Positions 34,346 to 43,690 are shown, numbered from the stretch's first letter. The stretch is 64,000 nucleotides of DNA from Flagellimonas spongiicola (GCF_023502425.1 NZ_JAMFMA010000001.1:1289347-1353346), one strand, 5' to 3'. Translations and numbers: made by a program. Notes: generated by a model from the sequence alone, not told the origin.

Positions 34346-35500
34346 CTATCGAATTACAAAGGGCTTAGCGATCCTGCCACCTCGCAGATGAAAGGAAATA
34401 AAGTAGGTGGATGGTTTTAAAATAGAGGTGTCTATTGTCCCTATTTTATCGGAATCACTGATTGGAGAAAGTATCCTTCGTCCACTTGCATCAAAAATGG
34501 CATAGCCAAAAAGATCATCGTCCACGTTCAATACATAATTTAAAAATAGCATGCCTTCTGGCTGATAAAGAATCAACTGGGAACCATTTTGTTCAGGGTC
34601 AGGTTCTGGTTCAGGTCCTGGCTCAGGTTCGGGATTTGGACTGTTCGGTAGCTCAAAAGTGTATAAGGCGGTGGGCAATTGAATAGCCGGCGAAGTCCTT
34701 ATGAATTCTTCCGAACTAACATAATAAGTATCTGGTCCAAATGCCACACTTTCAATCTGACTTAGGCTTAGGTCAGTTGAAAAATTCGTAACCGTTCCTG
34801 AAAATATGGAGTCAATTTGTGGATTTTCTATTTGTACCACGAAGGGTGCCAAAAACTGAGAATACCCTACAAGTACAATCTTATTGCTTTGAATGTCATA
34901 AGTAGCTCCAGTCACTAACCCATCAATTTGATAGTCATCCAACCTTGATGCAATATGCGTTCCGGGCTGATTGGAAATTGAATAGGCCACCGTACCCATA
35001 CTGGTCCATTGTTTCGTGAAAATAATCAGCTCACCATTAGAACTGATTAAAGCCTCCGCGTCCCAGTCGGTGTTCGGGTCTGTGGTAAAATCAGTTTGAT
35101 CCTCATAAGAAAACGCAATAACCTCTGCATCCACAGTATCCGAATTAGAAAAATCAGATTTCGCAATGCGAAAAATTTTCAAGTCAATTCGGTTTCCATT
35201 GTTATTACCGAAATCCCCTATATAAATGTATTGTTCATCTTGGGCTATATCTTCCCAATCCACATTGTTAACGCCATTGACCACTACAGTGCGTTGTATT
35301 GTGCCATCTACAGGATTCAAAACATACAGCTCCGCCGCGTTGCCTGAATCATTGTGGGTAATTAAACTATTATCAAGAAAAATCAACCCTGAAGTTTCCT
35401 TTACGTTGGATGGCAGTTCAGAAACCAGATTTAATGATAATTGACCTTCAATTCCTTGGGGAATCAAATAGAGCAATAGGATATATGCAAGTTTCTTCAT
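34346..35500 (-). CDS. Secreted beta-propeller-like protein with type IX secretion signal
   Basis: A 384-residue protein: signal peptide (residues 1-19), a blade-rich domain (20-285) with units such as ETSGLIFLDNSLITHNDSGNAAELYVLNP and VDWEDIAQDEQYIYIGDFGNN, a Pro/Glu linker (PNPEPEPGPEPEPDPE, about 287-302), and a C-terminal T9SS sorting domain (VLNVDDDLFGYAIFDASGRRILSPIS then LKPSTYFISFHLRGGRIAKPFVIR). It is therefore probably exported across the outer membrane by the Por system. The enzymatic role, if any, is unknown. The linker is encoded by an imprecise repeat near 34585-34635. Confidence 0.82.
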   Translation of the reverse strand: MKKLAYILLLYLIPQGIEGQLSLNLVSELPSNVKETSGLIFLDNSLITHNDSGNAAELYVLNPVDGTIQRTVVVNGVNNVDWEDIAQDEQYIYIGDFGNNNGNRIDLKIFRIAKSDFSNSDTVDAEVIAFSYEDQTDFTTDPNTDWDAEALISSNGELIIFTKQWTSMGTVAYSISNQPGTHIASRLDDYQIDGLVTGATYDIQSNKIVLVGYSQFLAPFVVQIENPQIDSIFSGTVTNFSTDLSLSQIESVAFGPDTYYVSSEEFIRTSPAIQLPTALYTFELPNSPNPEPEPGPEPEPDPEQNGSQLILYQPEGMLFLNYVLNVDDDLFGYAIFDASGRRILSPISDSDKIGTIDTSILKPSTYFISFHLRGGRIAKPFVIR

Positions 35501-35569
35501 AATTCAGAAAACGAAATTTGATATTGGAAATTACCCAATCACAAGGTCATTTTTGTTTTTCGATATTTT

Positions 35570-35599
35570 TGTTTAACTATTATTTCTTTTTGTTAAACA
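35570..35599. promoter_or_regulatory. Palindromic operator candidate upstream of the SRPBCC-photolyase genes
   Basis: TGTTTAAC (35570-35577) and GTTAAACA (35592-35599) are perfect 8-bp inverted arms with a 14-nt spacer, centres 22 bp apart, lying over the region where the -33 box of the downstream -7 element TAAATTTG (35607-35614) should be. This fits a repressor site. Photolyase genes are often under MerR-type light-responsive repressors (LitR/CarH), which makes such a regulator a candidate; none is encoded here. Confidence 0.5.
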
Positions 35600-35606
35600 T
35601 TTTTAC

Positions 35607-35614
35607 TAAATTTG
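35607..35614 (+). promoter_or_regulatory. -7 element for SRPBCC-photolyase transcript
   Basis: TAAATTTG fits TAnnTTTG and lies only 5 nt before the ATG at 35619, so the message would be almost leaderless. Confidence 0.45.
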
Positions 35615-35618
35615 AGAT

Positions 35619-36116
35619 ATGTCTTTATATCGTATACATAGTAAACAAACACTTCCAATTTCCAAGGATTTAGCTTGGGAATTTTTGTCCAACCCTAGAA
35701 ATCTTCAAAAGATAACTCCAAAATCAATGGATTTCAAAATCATCGCAGGTGCGGACAGGACTATTTTCCCAGGACAAATCATCGAATATATCGTAAAACC
35801 TTTTCCGTTTTACGATGTGACGTGGGTTACCGAAATTACACACGTTGAACACGGGAGTTACTTTGTAGATGAACAGCGCTTTGGACCCTATAGCTTTTGG
35901 CATCATAAGCACTTTATTGTAGAAACAAGCAAGGGTGTTGTAATGGAGGATATAGTGGATTATAAGCTTCCTTTCGGTACACTAGGGCGATTGGTGCATC
36001 GCCTATTTGTAAAAAAACAACTTGAGCGAATTTTTGAATATAGAAAGGCAAAACTTGAATTGATTTTCGGCCCCACGGATACCATAGCTCCAAATCTGGT
36101 ATTACAAACTGTTTAG
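35619..36116 (+). CDS. SRPBCC-family ligand-binding protein
   Basis: A 165-residue START/Bet v1-like cytoplasmic protein (IHSKQTLPISKDLAWEFLSNPRNLQKITPKSMDFKI, then GSYFVDEQRFGPYSFWHHKHFI and a C-terminal helix VHRLFVKKQLERIFEYRKAKLELIF). Relatives are regularly found beside photolyase/cryptochrome genes, and here the photolyase starts 57 nt downstream. A lipid, pigment or cofactor ligand is plausible but unknown. The palindrome at 35570-35599 probably controls both genes. Confidence 0.85.
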   Translation: MSLYRIHSKQTLPISKDLAWEFLSNPRNLQKITPKSMDFKIIAGADRTIFPGQIIEYIVKPFPFYDVTWVTEITHVEHGSYFVDEQRFGPYSFWHHKHFIVETSKGVVMEDIVDYKLPFGTLGRLVHRLFVKKQLERIFEYRKAKLELIFGPTDTIAPNLVLQTV

Positions 36117-36172
36117 CACACCCACTCCCCCATCAAAAATTAGCTAGACATAACAATAATGAGTATTTACCA

Positions 36173-37480
36173 ATGAGTACGCCCGTGTCCATTTTTTGGT
36201 TTAGAAGGGATTTGCGTTTGGAGGACAACGCGGCGCTCTGCTATGCTTTGGAGCGAAGTAAACAGGTCTTACCCATTTTCATATTTGACAATGAAATTCT
36301 GGAAAAATTACCAAAATCCGATGCAAGGGTAACTTTTATCCATGATTGTCTTAGGCGATTAAATGCATCATTACAGCAACAGCATAGAAGCGGAATAGCA
36401 TGCTATAAGGGTACACCCATTGACATCTTCAAAAAACTAATGAAGACGTTAGTCATTGAAGCTGTTTATACCAATCGAGATTATGAACCTTATGCCGTCA
36501 AAAGAGATAAAGAAATTCAAAGTTTACTTAATGACAACGGTATAATTTTCAAACACTTTAAAGATCATGTGATTTTTGAAAAAAATGAAATTTTAAAAGA
36601 TGATGGTACTCCTTATGTAGTTTATACACCTTATAAGAAAAAGTGGTTGCAGCAATTGAATCCTAGCAAACATTTAAAAAATTATGGGATTGATGGATTT
36701 ACAAATTTCCTAAGTGCCACTCCGCTTCCATTTCTGGAACTTGAGGATATCGGCTTTGAGAGATCAAAACAAGTTGTTCCTGAATATAACATACAAGCCG
36801 ATTTAATCGACAACTACGAGGAAACACGAAATATCCCATCGTTGGATAATGGCACATCACATCTTGGTCCGCATCTAAGGTTTGGGACTGTTTCTATTAG
36901 GCGAATGGTTGAGGTCGCATTAAAATCTGATAATGAAACATTTTTAAGTGAACTGATATGGCGTGAGTTCTTTATTCATATCCTTTGGCATTTTCCGCAT
37001 ACGGTCACCAAAGCCTTTAAACCAAAATATGACCGAATCCAATTGAGAAACAACGAATCGGAATTCAATCTTTGGAAAACAGGAAGAACGGGATATGTGT
37101 TGGTGGATGCCGGAATGCGCCAATTGAACAAAACTGGATACATGCACAACCGAGTTCGTATGCTTGTAGCGAGTTTTTTATGCAAACATTTATTGATTGA
37201 TTGGAGATGGGGCGAAGCCTATTTTGCGCTAAAATTATTGGATTATGAGCTCGCAAGTAATGTTGGTAATTGGCAGTGGGCATGCGGTTCAGGTGTAGAT
37301 GCAGCTCCTTATTTCCGCATTTTCAATCCAAAGCTTCAAATGGACAAATTTGATGCTCATGGCTCCTATATACAAAAGTGGGTGCCTGAATTTCAAGAAC
37401 TTACCTATCCCCAGCAAATTGTCGACCATAAATTTGCCAGAGAACGCTGCTTAAAAGTGTATAAAGCAGCGGTCGGTTGA
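36173..37480 (+). CDS. Cryptochrome/deoxyribodipyrimidine photolyase family protein
   Basis: A 435-residue FAD-binding flavoprotein of the class I photolyase/cryptochrome family. The N-terminal antenna domain starts FWFRRDLRLEDNAALCYAL; the FAD domain contains TSHLGPHLRFGTVSIRR, ELIWREFFIHILWHFP, TGYVLVDAGMRQLNKTGYMHNRVRMLVASFLCKHL and WQWACGSGVDAAPYFRIFNP. These match blue-light repair of cyclobutane pyrimidine dimers. No C-terminal sensory extension, so repair is more likely than signalling. Co-transcribed with the SRPBCC gene. Confidence 0.93.
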   Translation: MSTPVSIFWFRRDLRLEDNAALCYALERSKQVLPIFIFDNEILEKLPKSDARVTFIHDCLRRLNASLQQQHRSGIACYKGTPIDIFKKLMKTLVIEAVYTNRDYEPYAVKRDKEIQSLLNDNGIIFKHFKDHVIFEKNEILKDDGTPYVVYTPYKKKWLQQLNPSKHLKNYGIDGFTNFLSATPLPFLELEDIGFERSKQVVPEYNIQADLIDNYEETRNIPSLDNGTSHLGPHLRFGTVSIRRMVEVALKSDNETFLSELIWREFFIHILWHFPHTVTKAFKPKYDRIQLRNNESEFNLWKTGRTGYVLVDAGMRQLNKTGYMHNRVRMLVASFLCKHLLIDWRWGEAYFALKLLDYELASNVGNWQWACGSGVDAAPYFRIFNPKLQMDKFDAHGSYIQKWVPEFQELTYPQQIVDHKFARERCLKVYKAAVG

Positions 37481-37591
37481 TTCATTTTCAGTATTTTTAA
37501 AGATGGTTTTATTGCTTTTGCCAAGTTTAATTTAAAATGAGGTGGAAAGCGCAAACCTTCCTGATTTCGGACTAATTCAAAATTCCAAATA

Positions 37592-39019
37592 ATGAAAAGA
37601 CTATCAACCCTAATGCTACTAGGTTTACTATCGGTAAATCTAGGGGCACAAAAAATGAATTCCACCAAGAAAGCTATTATCGCATCGGTAGAATCGCACA
37701 AAGAAAACTTGATTAAAATCAGCGATTCTATTTGGGCTTATGCGGAAACTGCTTTCAATGAATCCAAATCGGCAGAAGTTCTTGCTTCCTACGCTGAAAA
37801 AAACGGATTGACCGTTACTAGAGGTGTGGCTGGAATTCCCACTGCATTTACTGCGACTTATGGCTCAGGTAAACCGGTCATTAGTGTGCTAGGTGAGTTT
37901 GACGCACTTCCAGGCCTATCGCAAAACACAGTACCCACCAAGGACCCAAGAATAGATGGTGCACCTGGTCACGGTTGTGGACACAATATGTTTGGGGCTG
38001 CAAGTTTAGGCTCAGCAATCGCAATAAAAGAACAAATTGAATCTGGAAAACTAAAGGGAACCGTAAAATTCTTAGGAACACCAGCTGAAGAGAAATATTT
38101 TGCAAAGGTATGGATGGTGCAAGCTGGGCTTTGGAGCGATGTTGATGTTAATGTTTCTTGGCATCCAGGTGCCAATATTGAAGCAGATGTACAAAGTGGG
38201 CTATCGCTTATCGATTTTATCGTTGAGTTTTATGGTCAGGCAGCACATGCATCTGCAGATCCATGGAATGGAAGAAGTGCTTCCGACGCATTAGAGCTTT
38301 ACACTACTGGTATGAATTATTATAGAGAACATATAAAACCCACTTCCAGAATCCATTATCACATTCAAGATGGAGGTCAGGTAGTGAATGTGGTACCGGA
38401 TTATTCCAAAATCTGGGTTCGGGTAAGAGATCCAAAGAGAAAGGTTATGCTCCCCACCTATGAAAGAGTAAAGAAAATGGCGGAAGGCGCAGCAATTATG
38501 GCTGACGTAGATTATAAAATATCCTTGGTTTCTGGCATCTATGAAACCCTGGTAAATCGAGCAGGTGGAGAAATCATGCAAAACAACCTAGAGTTACTAG
38601 GACCTATATCCTACACTGATGAGGAGGTCGCTTTTGGAAAAGGAATTCAAAAGGCCACTGGTAAACCAGAAGTAGGTATGGATAGCAAAATTGAACCACT
38701 ACGCGAAACAGAAAAGAACCCTGGTGGCGGCTCAACTGATGTTGGCGACGTTAGTTGGAATGTACCAAACATTAATTTGAGCGTTACTGTCGCTCCTAAG
38801 GACACACCTTGGCATTCCTGGGCTGTGGTTGCTTGTGGTGGAATGAGCATTGGCCACAAGGGAATGGTATATGCTTCTAAAGCTATGGCAATGACCATGG
38901 CGGATCTATTCGAAAACCCAAAATTGGTCGAAAAAGTCAAAGAAGAATACAAAACACGAAAAGGTGATGAAAAATACGAGGCCATGATAGATGGTCCTCC
39001 ACCAATTGGTAGTAATTAA
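37592..39019 (+). CDS. M20-family amidohydrolase, AbgB-like, exported
   Basis: A 475-residue di-zinc amidohydrolase with a signal peptide (MLLGLLSVNLGAQ). Metal and catalytic motifs are LGEFDALPG, GHGCGHNMFG, TPAEEKYF and the central WHPG plus the dimerisation domain near 200-320 (YGQAAHASADPWNGRSASDALELYTTGMNYYREHI). This arrangement is closest to p-aminobenzoyl-glutamate hydrolase subunit B (AbgB) and related amidases. Substrate outside the cytoplasm is unknown. The small secreted protein follows after 5 nt. Confidence 0.9.
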   Translation: MKRLSTLMLLGLLSVNLGAQKMNSTKKAIIASVESHKENLIKISDSIWAYAETAFNESKSAEVLASYAEKNGLTVTRGVAGIPTAFTATYGSGKPVISVLGEFDALPGLSQNTVPTKDPRIDGAPGHGCGHNMFGAASLGSAIAIKEQIESGKLKGTVKFLGTPAEEKYFAKVWMVQAGLWSDVDVNVSWHPGANIEADVQSGLSLIDFIVEFYGQAAHASADPWNGRSASDALELYTTGMNYYREHIKPTSRIHYHIQDGGQVVNVVPDYSKIWVRVRDPKRKVMLPTYERVKKMAEGAAIMADVDYKISLVSGIYETLVNRAGGEIMQNNLELLGPISYTDEEVAFGKGIQKATGKPEVGMDSKIEPLRETEKNPGGGSTDVGDVSWNVPNINLSVTVAPKDTPWHSWAVVACGGMSIGHKGMVYASKAMAMTMADLFENPKLVEKVKEEYKTRKGDEKYEAMIDGPPPIGSN

Positions 39020-39024
39020 TTGTA

Positions 39025-39537
39025 ATGAAAAACATATTTTTAATAAGCCTGCTTTTTGCAGGCTTATTTCAGCTTAAGGGGCAGGAATCAAAATTATCAT
39101 TTTTTGAACCCTTGATGGGTAAAACCTGGAGCGCCGAAGGAAACTGGGGTGATGGTTCCAAATTCAAACAGGATATTACATTCCGGTTTGGACTAAACGA
39201 TCAAGTTGTAATCGCAGAATCCAATGGATACACCAATCAGGAGCAAACCACCTATGGCCCTCGCAATCATGGTGTACGTAAATTTGATACGGCCACTAAT
39301 TCCGTGAAGTTTTGGGAATTTGATGTTTTTGGAGGTTTAACGGAAGGTACAGTTACGGTAAATGGTAAAGATATCATTTACACCTACCGCTATGGTGAAT
39401 CCGTTGTAACCGATTATTGGGAATACGTTAATGAAAACACATACAACTATACCGTTGGCGACTATGAAAATGGTACCTGGAATCAAAAATACCTAACAAC
39501 CAAATTCATTGCACATGTTGCTACGAAACCAGAATAA
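39025..39537 (+). CDS. Small secreted lipocalin-like protein of unknown function
   Basis: A 170-residue protein with a signal peptide (MKNIFLISLLFAGLFQLKGQ) and a beta-rich mature part (FEPLMGKTWSAEGNWGDGSKFKQDITFRFGL ... VVTDYWEYVNENTYNYTVGDYENGTW) suggesting a lipocalin-type barrel. Not assigned to a named family. It starts 5 nt after the amidohydrolase gene. Notable: codons 6-15 contain a perfect 11-bp hairpin (39042-39068). Confidence 0.72.
   Translation: MKNIFLISLLFAGLFQLKGQESKLSFFEPLMGKTWSAEGNWGDGSKFKQDITFRFGLNDQVVIAESNGYTNQEQTTYGPRNHGVRKFDTATNSVKFWEFDVFGGLTEGTVTVNGKDIIYTYRYGESVVTDYWEYVNENTYNYTVGDYENGTWNQKYLTTKFIAHVATKPE
39042..39068 (+). terminator. Perfect hairpin inside the signal-peptide codons
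   Basis: AATAAGCCTGC-TTTTT-GCAGGCTTATT, an 11-bp stem without mismatch, 18 nt after the ATG of the gene at 39025 and 23 nt after the stop of the amidohydrolase. It looks like a terminator or attenuator stem that the coding sequence tolerates, but only three T follow directly, so termination may be partial. Confidence 0.4.
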
Positions 39538-39610
39538 AATTAGCAAAGTCCCCATGAGCAATTAATTGGAAATAAACACTACAAATCATTAGAAATACCC
39601 AATATAAGAT

Positions 39611-40612
39611 ATGGCAAATCCTATACTACAGACATTTGCATTAGGTTTTCCCTGGCAAACCCAAGATCCGTTTTTATTCTGTGTCTATCATTTAGATCAT
39701 TATCCAAAAGGTAATGGCGAATTGGGTCCTGATTCCAAACTTTTGGAAGGACGTAACATTGGTAATGATTTTACCATAAAAGATGGATGGCGCATGTATC
39801 ATGGTCAAACCATTCCAGGTTTCCCATATCATCCGCACCGTGGATTTGAAACCATTACAATAGTTAACAAAGGGTTCTGTGACCATTCAGATTCCTTAGG
39901 TGCCGCTGGTAGATTTGGACAGGGAGATGTACAATGGATGACGGCCGGAAGGGGCGTACAACATTCTGAAATGTTTCCCTTACTCAATACCGAAACTGAC
40001 AATCCTCTGGAATTATTTCAAATTTGGTTGAATCTACCGAAAGCAGACAAGTTTGTGGAACCGTATTTTAAAATGCTATGGCACGAAGATATCCCTATTA
40101 TTGATGAAGGTAATGCCCAAATAAAAATAATAGCTGGGAATTACAAAGGCACCCAAGCCAATGATCCTGCTCCAAATTCTTGGGCGGCAAAGGATGAACA
40201 TCAGGTAGCTGTTTGGAACATACATGTGGACGCCAACAGCGAGTATGTATTGCCAAAAATTGACACTTTAGCCACCCGTACCTTATATTTTTATGAAGGT
40301 TCTGAAATATTTATTGGTGACCAAAAGATAAATGCAAATTTTGGAATCGCTTTAGACCCATTTCAAGAAGTGACGATCAGAATTGGCTCAGAAAAAGCTC
40401 ATTTTCTTATGCTTCAAGGTAAACCTATTGATGAACCTGTGGCAAAATACGGTCCCTTTGTCATGAACACCGAAGAAGAAATCCAGCAAGCCATGGAGGA
40501 ATATCGTCTGACACAATTTGGTGGATGGCCTTGGCCTTATCCAGACAATGTACATGATGCTGATAGCGGTCGCTTTGCAAAGTATCCTGACGGAACCCTA
40601 ATCGAAAAATAG
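39611..40612 (+). CDS. Pirin family protein
   Basis: A 333-residue double-cupin protein. [49 protein letters not shown] contains the pirin metal ligands (two His, one further His and Glu region), and the C-terminal cupin follows. It is longer than the classic 230-290 residue pirins because of extensions at both ends (N-terminal [20 protein letters not shown] and C-terminal [25 protein letters not shown]). Bacterial pirins include quercetin 2,3-dioxygenases and redox sensors; the role here is open. The ChbG-like gene follows by 24 nt. Confidence 0.9.
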   Translation: MANPILQTFALGFPWQTQDPFLFCVYHLDHYPKGNGELGPDSKLLEGRNIGNDFTIKDGWRMYHGQTIPGFPYHPHRGFETITIVNKGFCDHSDSLGAAGRFGQGDVQWMTAGRGVQHSEMFPLLNTETDNPLELFQIWLNLPKADKFVEPYFKMLWHEDIPIIDEGNAQIKIIAGNYKGTQANDPAPNSWAAKDEHQVAVWNIHVDANSEYVLPKIDTLATRTLYFYEGSEIFIGDQKINANFGIALDPFQEVTIRIGSEKAHFLMLQGKPIDEPVAKYGPFVMNTEEEIQQAMEEYRLTQFGGWPWPYPDNVHDADSGRFAKYPDGTLIEK

Positions 40613-40620
40613 CAAAACTT

Positions 40621-40636
40621 TAAAAGGAGGTATCAT
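40621..40636 (+). promoter_or_regulatory. Unusually strong Shine-Dalgarno sequence
   Basis: AAAGGAGG ends 8 nt before the ATG at 40637. Full anti-SD matches are rare in Bacteroidetes, whose ribosomes mask the anti-SD, and almost no other gene in this window has one. Confidence 0.6.
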
Positions 40637-41500
40637 ATGAACCTGGCCCAAAAACTAGGCTACCCCGCTAATACCAAACTATTGATGATCCATGCGGATG
40701 ATGCAGGATTATCCCATTCTGAAAACTTGGCCACAATGCAATCATTGGTAAAGGGTGTGGTCAATTCATATAGCATTATGGTGCCGTGTCCCTGGTTTTA
40801 TGAAATGGCACTCTGGGCAAAAAAACACCCACACTGTGATCATGGAGTGCACCTTACGCTGACTTGTGAATGGGAACGCTATCGATTCGGTCCTACTCTA
40901 CCCGCCTCGGAAGTTCCTTCCTTGGTTGATGCAAACGGTCATTTTTATAAAAAACGTGAAGAGGTGCAACAATATGCAACGGTTGCTGATGTAAAAAAAG
41001 AACTTACCGCCCAGATTGAGACCTTCCTGTCCTATGGCCTTACTCCATCGCATCTGGATTCCCATATGTATAGTGTGGGTTCCCGTCAAGATCTTTTTGA
41101 AGTATATAAAGAACTGGGTGAGAGATACAAACTTCCCATACAACGTGGCAGGGATTTAACCGATATGGTTGGTTTGGAGGACAAAGAACCTTTATCGGTA
41201 AATGCGATACCTGTGGATAAAGTACATATTGGTGATATGGCCTACTTTGAAAAAGGGAAGCTTTGGGATTATTATGAAAGTGTTTTTGATAATCTGATTG
41301 AAGGATTTAATGTAATCCTTATACATACGGCATTTGATGATATGGAAATGCAGGGCATAACAGTAAATCACCCAAATTTTGGGGCTGCCTGGCGACAAAT
41401 TGATTACGACTTCTTTACCAGTGAGTTAGCTAAAAAATTAGTTGATTCAACAGCTATTCAGTTGGTTAACTGGACAACTATCCAAAAAATATTGGTTTAG
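40637..41500 (+). CDS. ChbG/HpnK (YdjC) family carbohydrate deacetylase
   Basis: A 287-residue metal-dependent deacetylase. MIHADDAGLSHSEN gives H19 and the D21/D22 pair, HGVHLTLTCEWERYRFGP and HLDSHM give the remaining metal ligands. Characterised relatives remove acetyl groups from chitooligosaccharides or hopanoid-linked GlcNAc. It has no signal peptide, so the substrate is taken up first. It sits 24 nt after the pirin gene with a strong Shine-Dalgarno sequence before the ATG. Confidence 0.9.
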   Translation: MNLAQKLGYPANTKLLMIHADDAGLSHSENLATMQSLVKGVVNSYSIMVPCPWFYEMALWAKKHPHCDHGVHLTLTCEWERYRFGPTLPASEVPSLVDANGHFYKKREEVQQYATVADVKKELTAQIETFLSYGLTPSHLDSHMYSVGSRQDLFEVYKELGERYKLPIQRGRDLTDMVGLEDKEPLSVNAIPVDKVHIGDMAYFEKGKLWDYYESVFDNLIEGFNVILIHTAFDDMEMQGITVNHPNFGAAWRQIDYDFFTSELAKKLVDSTAIQLVNWTTIQKILV

Positions 41501-41692
41501 TTCGTCATATTCTTACATTAAAGTTTTAGTATTCTCTATCAAGCGACCACTATTGCAATGTTGATGACGGATTGTAATCCTTGGCTTGTTAAAATCTGTA
41601 AGTTAATGAGACGTTTACCTTTCTTGCTGGTTTTCGTCATGGGAATTGCCTAAATTTAAGTTTACAGCCTCTCCATAAATCATCTATTCCCT

Positions 41693-43690
41693 ATGAAATT
41701 GACGTGTTACGTTACACTGTTTGTATTTGTTTTTAGCTGTAAAATTACGACGCTTGTTGCTCAGACTAAAACCATCGATAGTATTTCCGAATTATTAGTT
41801 AAAGCCAAGGACACCAACAGGGTTAAGCTTCTATTGCAAAAAGGTGACTTGGTACGTGATCATGATAAAGACCGCGCCCTTGCCATTTTTGATGAGAGCA
41901 TTCTTGCAGCAAAAAAAATTGACTACGCAAACGGTGAAATAGACGGTATACATCAAAAGGCAATCACCTATGGGATGGCTGGGGATTATGTGGAATCCCT
42001 TAATTATTTAAGCCAGGGAATACAATTGGCCAGGGAACATAATAATTTGGAAAGACTTTCTCAATTGCACAAAACCTCAGGTATTGTTTATAAACGATTA
42101 GGTGATTATTCCACCAGTCTTGAAAACTATCTAAACAGCTTGGAAATCATAGATTCCTTGGGAATTAAAAATGCACCATTGCATGTGAATATTGGTATTC
42201 TCTACGATTTGCTGGAAAACAAAGAAAAAGCCATTGAACATTTTGAAAAAGCAATTGATGAAGCATCGGATGAAAGCCGGGACGACACGGAAAATTCCGT
42301 ACTGGCAAATTTAGCTGTTATGGATTTTGCCAGTGGAGATTATGAAGCCGCATTGGAAAAAAATTTACGGAGAGCCGAATACGCAAAAAAAATAAAGAAC
42401 AACTTAGATTTGTGTAGGACATATGCCAATATAGGAGGATGCTATTTAAAATTAAAGGATTGGAACAAATCCGAATTCTATTTTCAAAAATCATTGAAAA
42501 TTGCAGAACAACTATCACTAAAACCACAAATAGCATTATACTATTACAATCTCGCGAATTTACGTTTTGAACAAGAACGGTACCAAGACGCTATAACCAG
42601 CATTAATGAAAATCTAGATCTTGTTGCGGAGCTTAACGAATATTCGCTTTTCAGAAAATCCCATGATTTAGCATTTCGAATACATCAAAAAGCCAATCGA
42701 TTACCAACTGCAATCCATCATTTAAATAGGACCATGGCCTATGGTGATAGCTTGATGAACGCGACCAAGGTTAAAGAAATACAGCAACTCCAAATAAGAC
42801 ATGATGTAAGTTTAAAAGACAAGGAACTAAAAGAAAATGCCCTTGAACTGCAACTGTTGAATACTCAAGTCGCATCCAATCAAAAAAGATTGTTGTACTT
42901 ATTAATTATCACACTTTTATTATTGGTCACCGCAGGATTGATTTACCGCCAGTTCAGAATCAAGAAAAAATCCTATGCGGTTTTGGAGGAGAAAAATGAT
43001 ATGATCTCCAAACAAAATAAAACGATCGAAACCATTAATTCAGAGCTTGAAAAGCGTATGCTGCGAGCGCAAATGAACCCGCATTTCATATTCAATAGCT
43101 TGAATTCCATTCAATATTTAATTACTACCAATGACAGAGTCAATGCGCTCAAATATCTGACCAAATTCTCCAAATTATTGCGTCAAGTACTGGAAAGTTC
43201 AATAAACATAAGTCTCGTGCTTCGAGAAGAAATGGAGTTACTTAAAATATACTTGGAACTTGAATCCTTGCGCTTTGACAATTCCTTCAAATATGAAATC
43301 AAAATAGACGAAAATCTGGATATAGAAGAACATGAATTACCCATGCTATTGGTACAACCGTATATTGAAAACGCCATTATACATGGATTAATGCCAAAAG
43401 ATGGGGACAAAACCCTTCGTGTAAACTTTAAAGATTCCGATGCTTTTGTTATCTGCGAAATTGAGGATAATGGTGTGGGAATACAGAAATCCATTGCCAG
43501 CAAAAGAAAAAAACCTTCACGGGGAATGGCCATTACAGAAAAGCGCATCCAAGCCCTAAAAAAATACACTGACCAGGAACTATTGAAAATCGAAAACCTC
43601 AACAGTGGAAAACAAACAGGTACACGTGTGACCATATTAATTCCAAAACAAGGAATACATCAAACGTTTGACTCCAAACAAGCAGTCTAA
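41693..43690 (+). CDS. TPR sensor histidine kinase, LytS/YehU type, orphan
   Basis: A 665-residue membrane kinase: signal peptide (about 1-24), periplasmic TPR array (residues 40-370), coiled coil, one membrane segment near 400-418, coiled coil, and a His_kinase (PF06580) domain with phosphoacceptor H464 in RAQMNPHFIFNSLNSIQYLI. The ATPase part has LLVQPYIENAIIHGLMP (N-box) and EDNGVGI (G-box). This kinase class usually pairs with LytTR regulators, but none is adjacent; the LytTR regulator at 1871-2626 is a candidate only in the sense of family. Different architecture from the two other TPR kinases here. Confidence 0.92.
   Translation: MKLTCYVTLFVFVFSCKITTLVAQTKTIDSISELLVKAKDTNRVKLLLQKGDLVRDHDKDRALAIFDESILAAKKIDYANGEIDGIHQKAITYGMAGDYVESLNYLSQGIQLAREHNNLERLSQLHKTSGIVYKRLGDYSTSLENYLNSLEIIDSLGIKNAPLHVNIGILYDLLENKEKAIEHFEKAIDEASDESRDDTENSVLANLAVMDFASGDYEAALEKNLRRAEYAKKIKNNLDLCRTYANIGGCYLKLKDWNKSEFYFQKSLKIAEQLSLKPQIALYYYNLANLRFEQERYQDAITSINENLDLVAELNEYSLFRKSHDLAFRIHQKANRLPTAIHHLNRTMAYGDSLMNATKVKEIQQLQIRHDVSLKDKELKENALELQLLNTQVASNQKRLLYLLIITLLLLVTAGLIYRQFRIKKKSYAVLEEKNDMISKQNKTIETINSELEKRMLRAQMNPHFIFNSLNSIQYLITTNDRVNALKYLTKFSKLLRQVLESSINISLVLREEMELLKIYLELESLRFDNSFKYEIKIDENLDIEEHELPMLLVQPYIENAIIHGLMPKDGDKTLRVNFKDSDAFVICEIEDNGVGIQKSIASKRKKPSRGMAITEKRIQALKKYTDQELLKIENLNSGKQTGTRVTILIPKQGIHQTFDSKQAV

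Noticed and set aside
34585..34635. Short tandem repeat of TCAGG/TTCAGG units
   Set aside because: It encodes the Pro/Glu linker of the T9SS protein in frame; a normal low-complexity linker and not a recombination site.
41655..41670. Shared TACAGCCTC just before both orphan TPR kinase genes (17130 and 41663)
   Set aside because: Only nine bases, at different distances from the start codons, and no symmetry or partner copy; could be chance.
43183..43635. A 150-codon minus-strand frame opposite the LytS-type kinase
   Set aside because: It lies over the conserved kinase core; antisense shadow.
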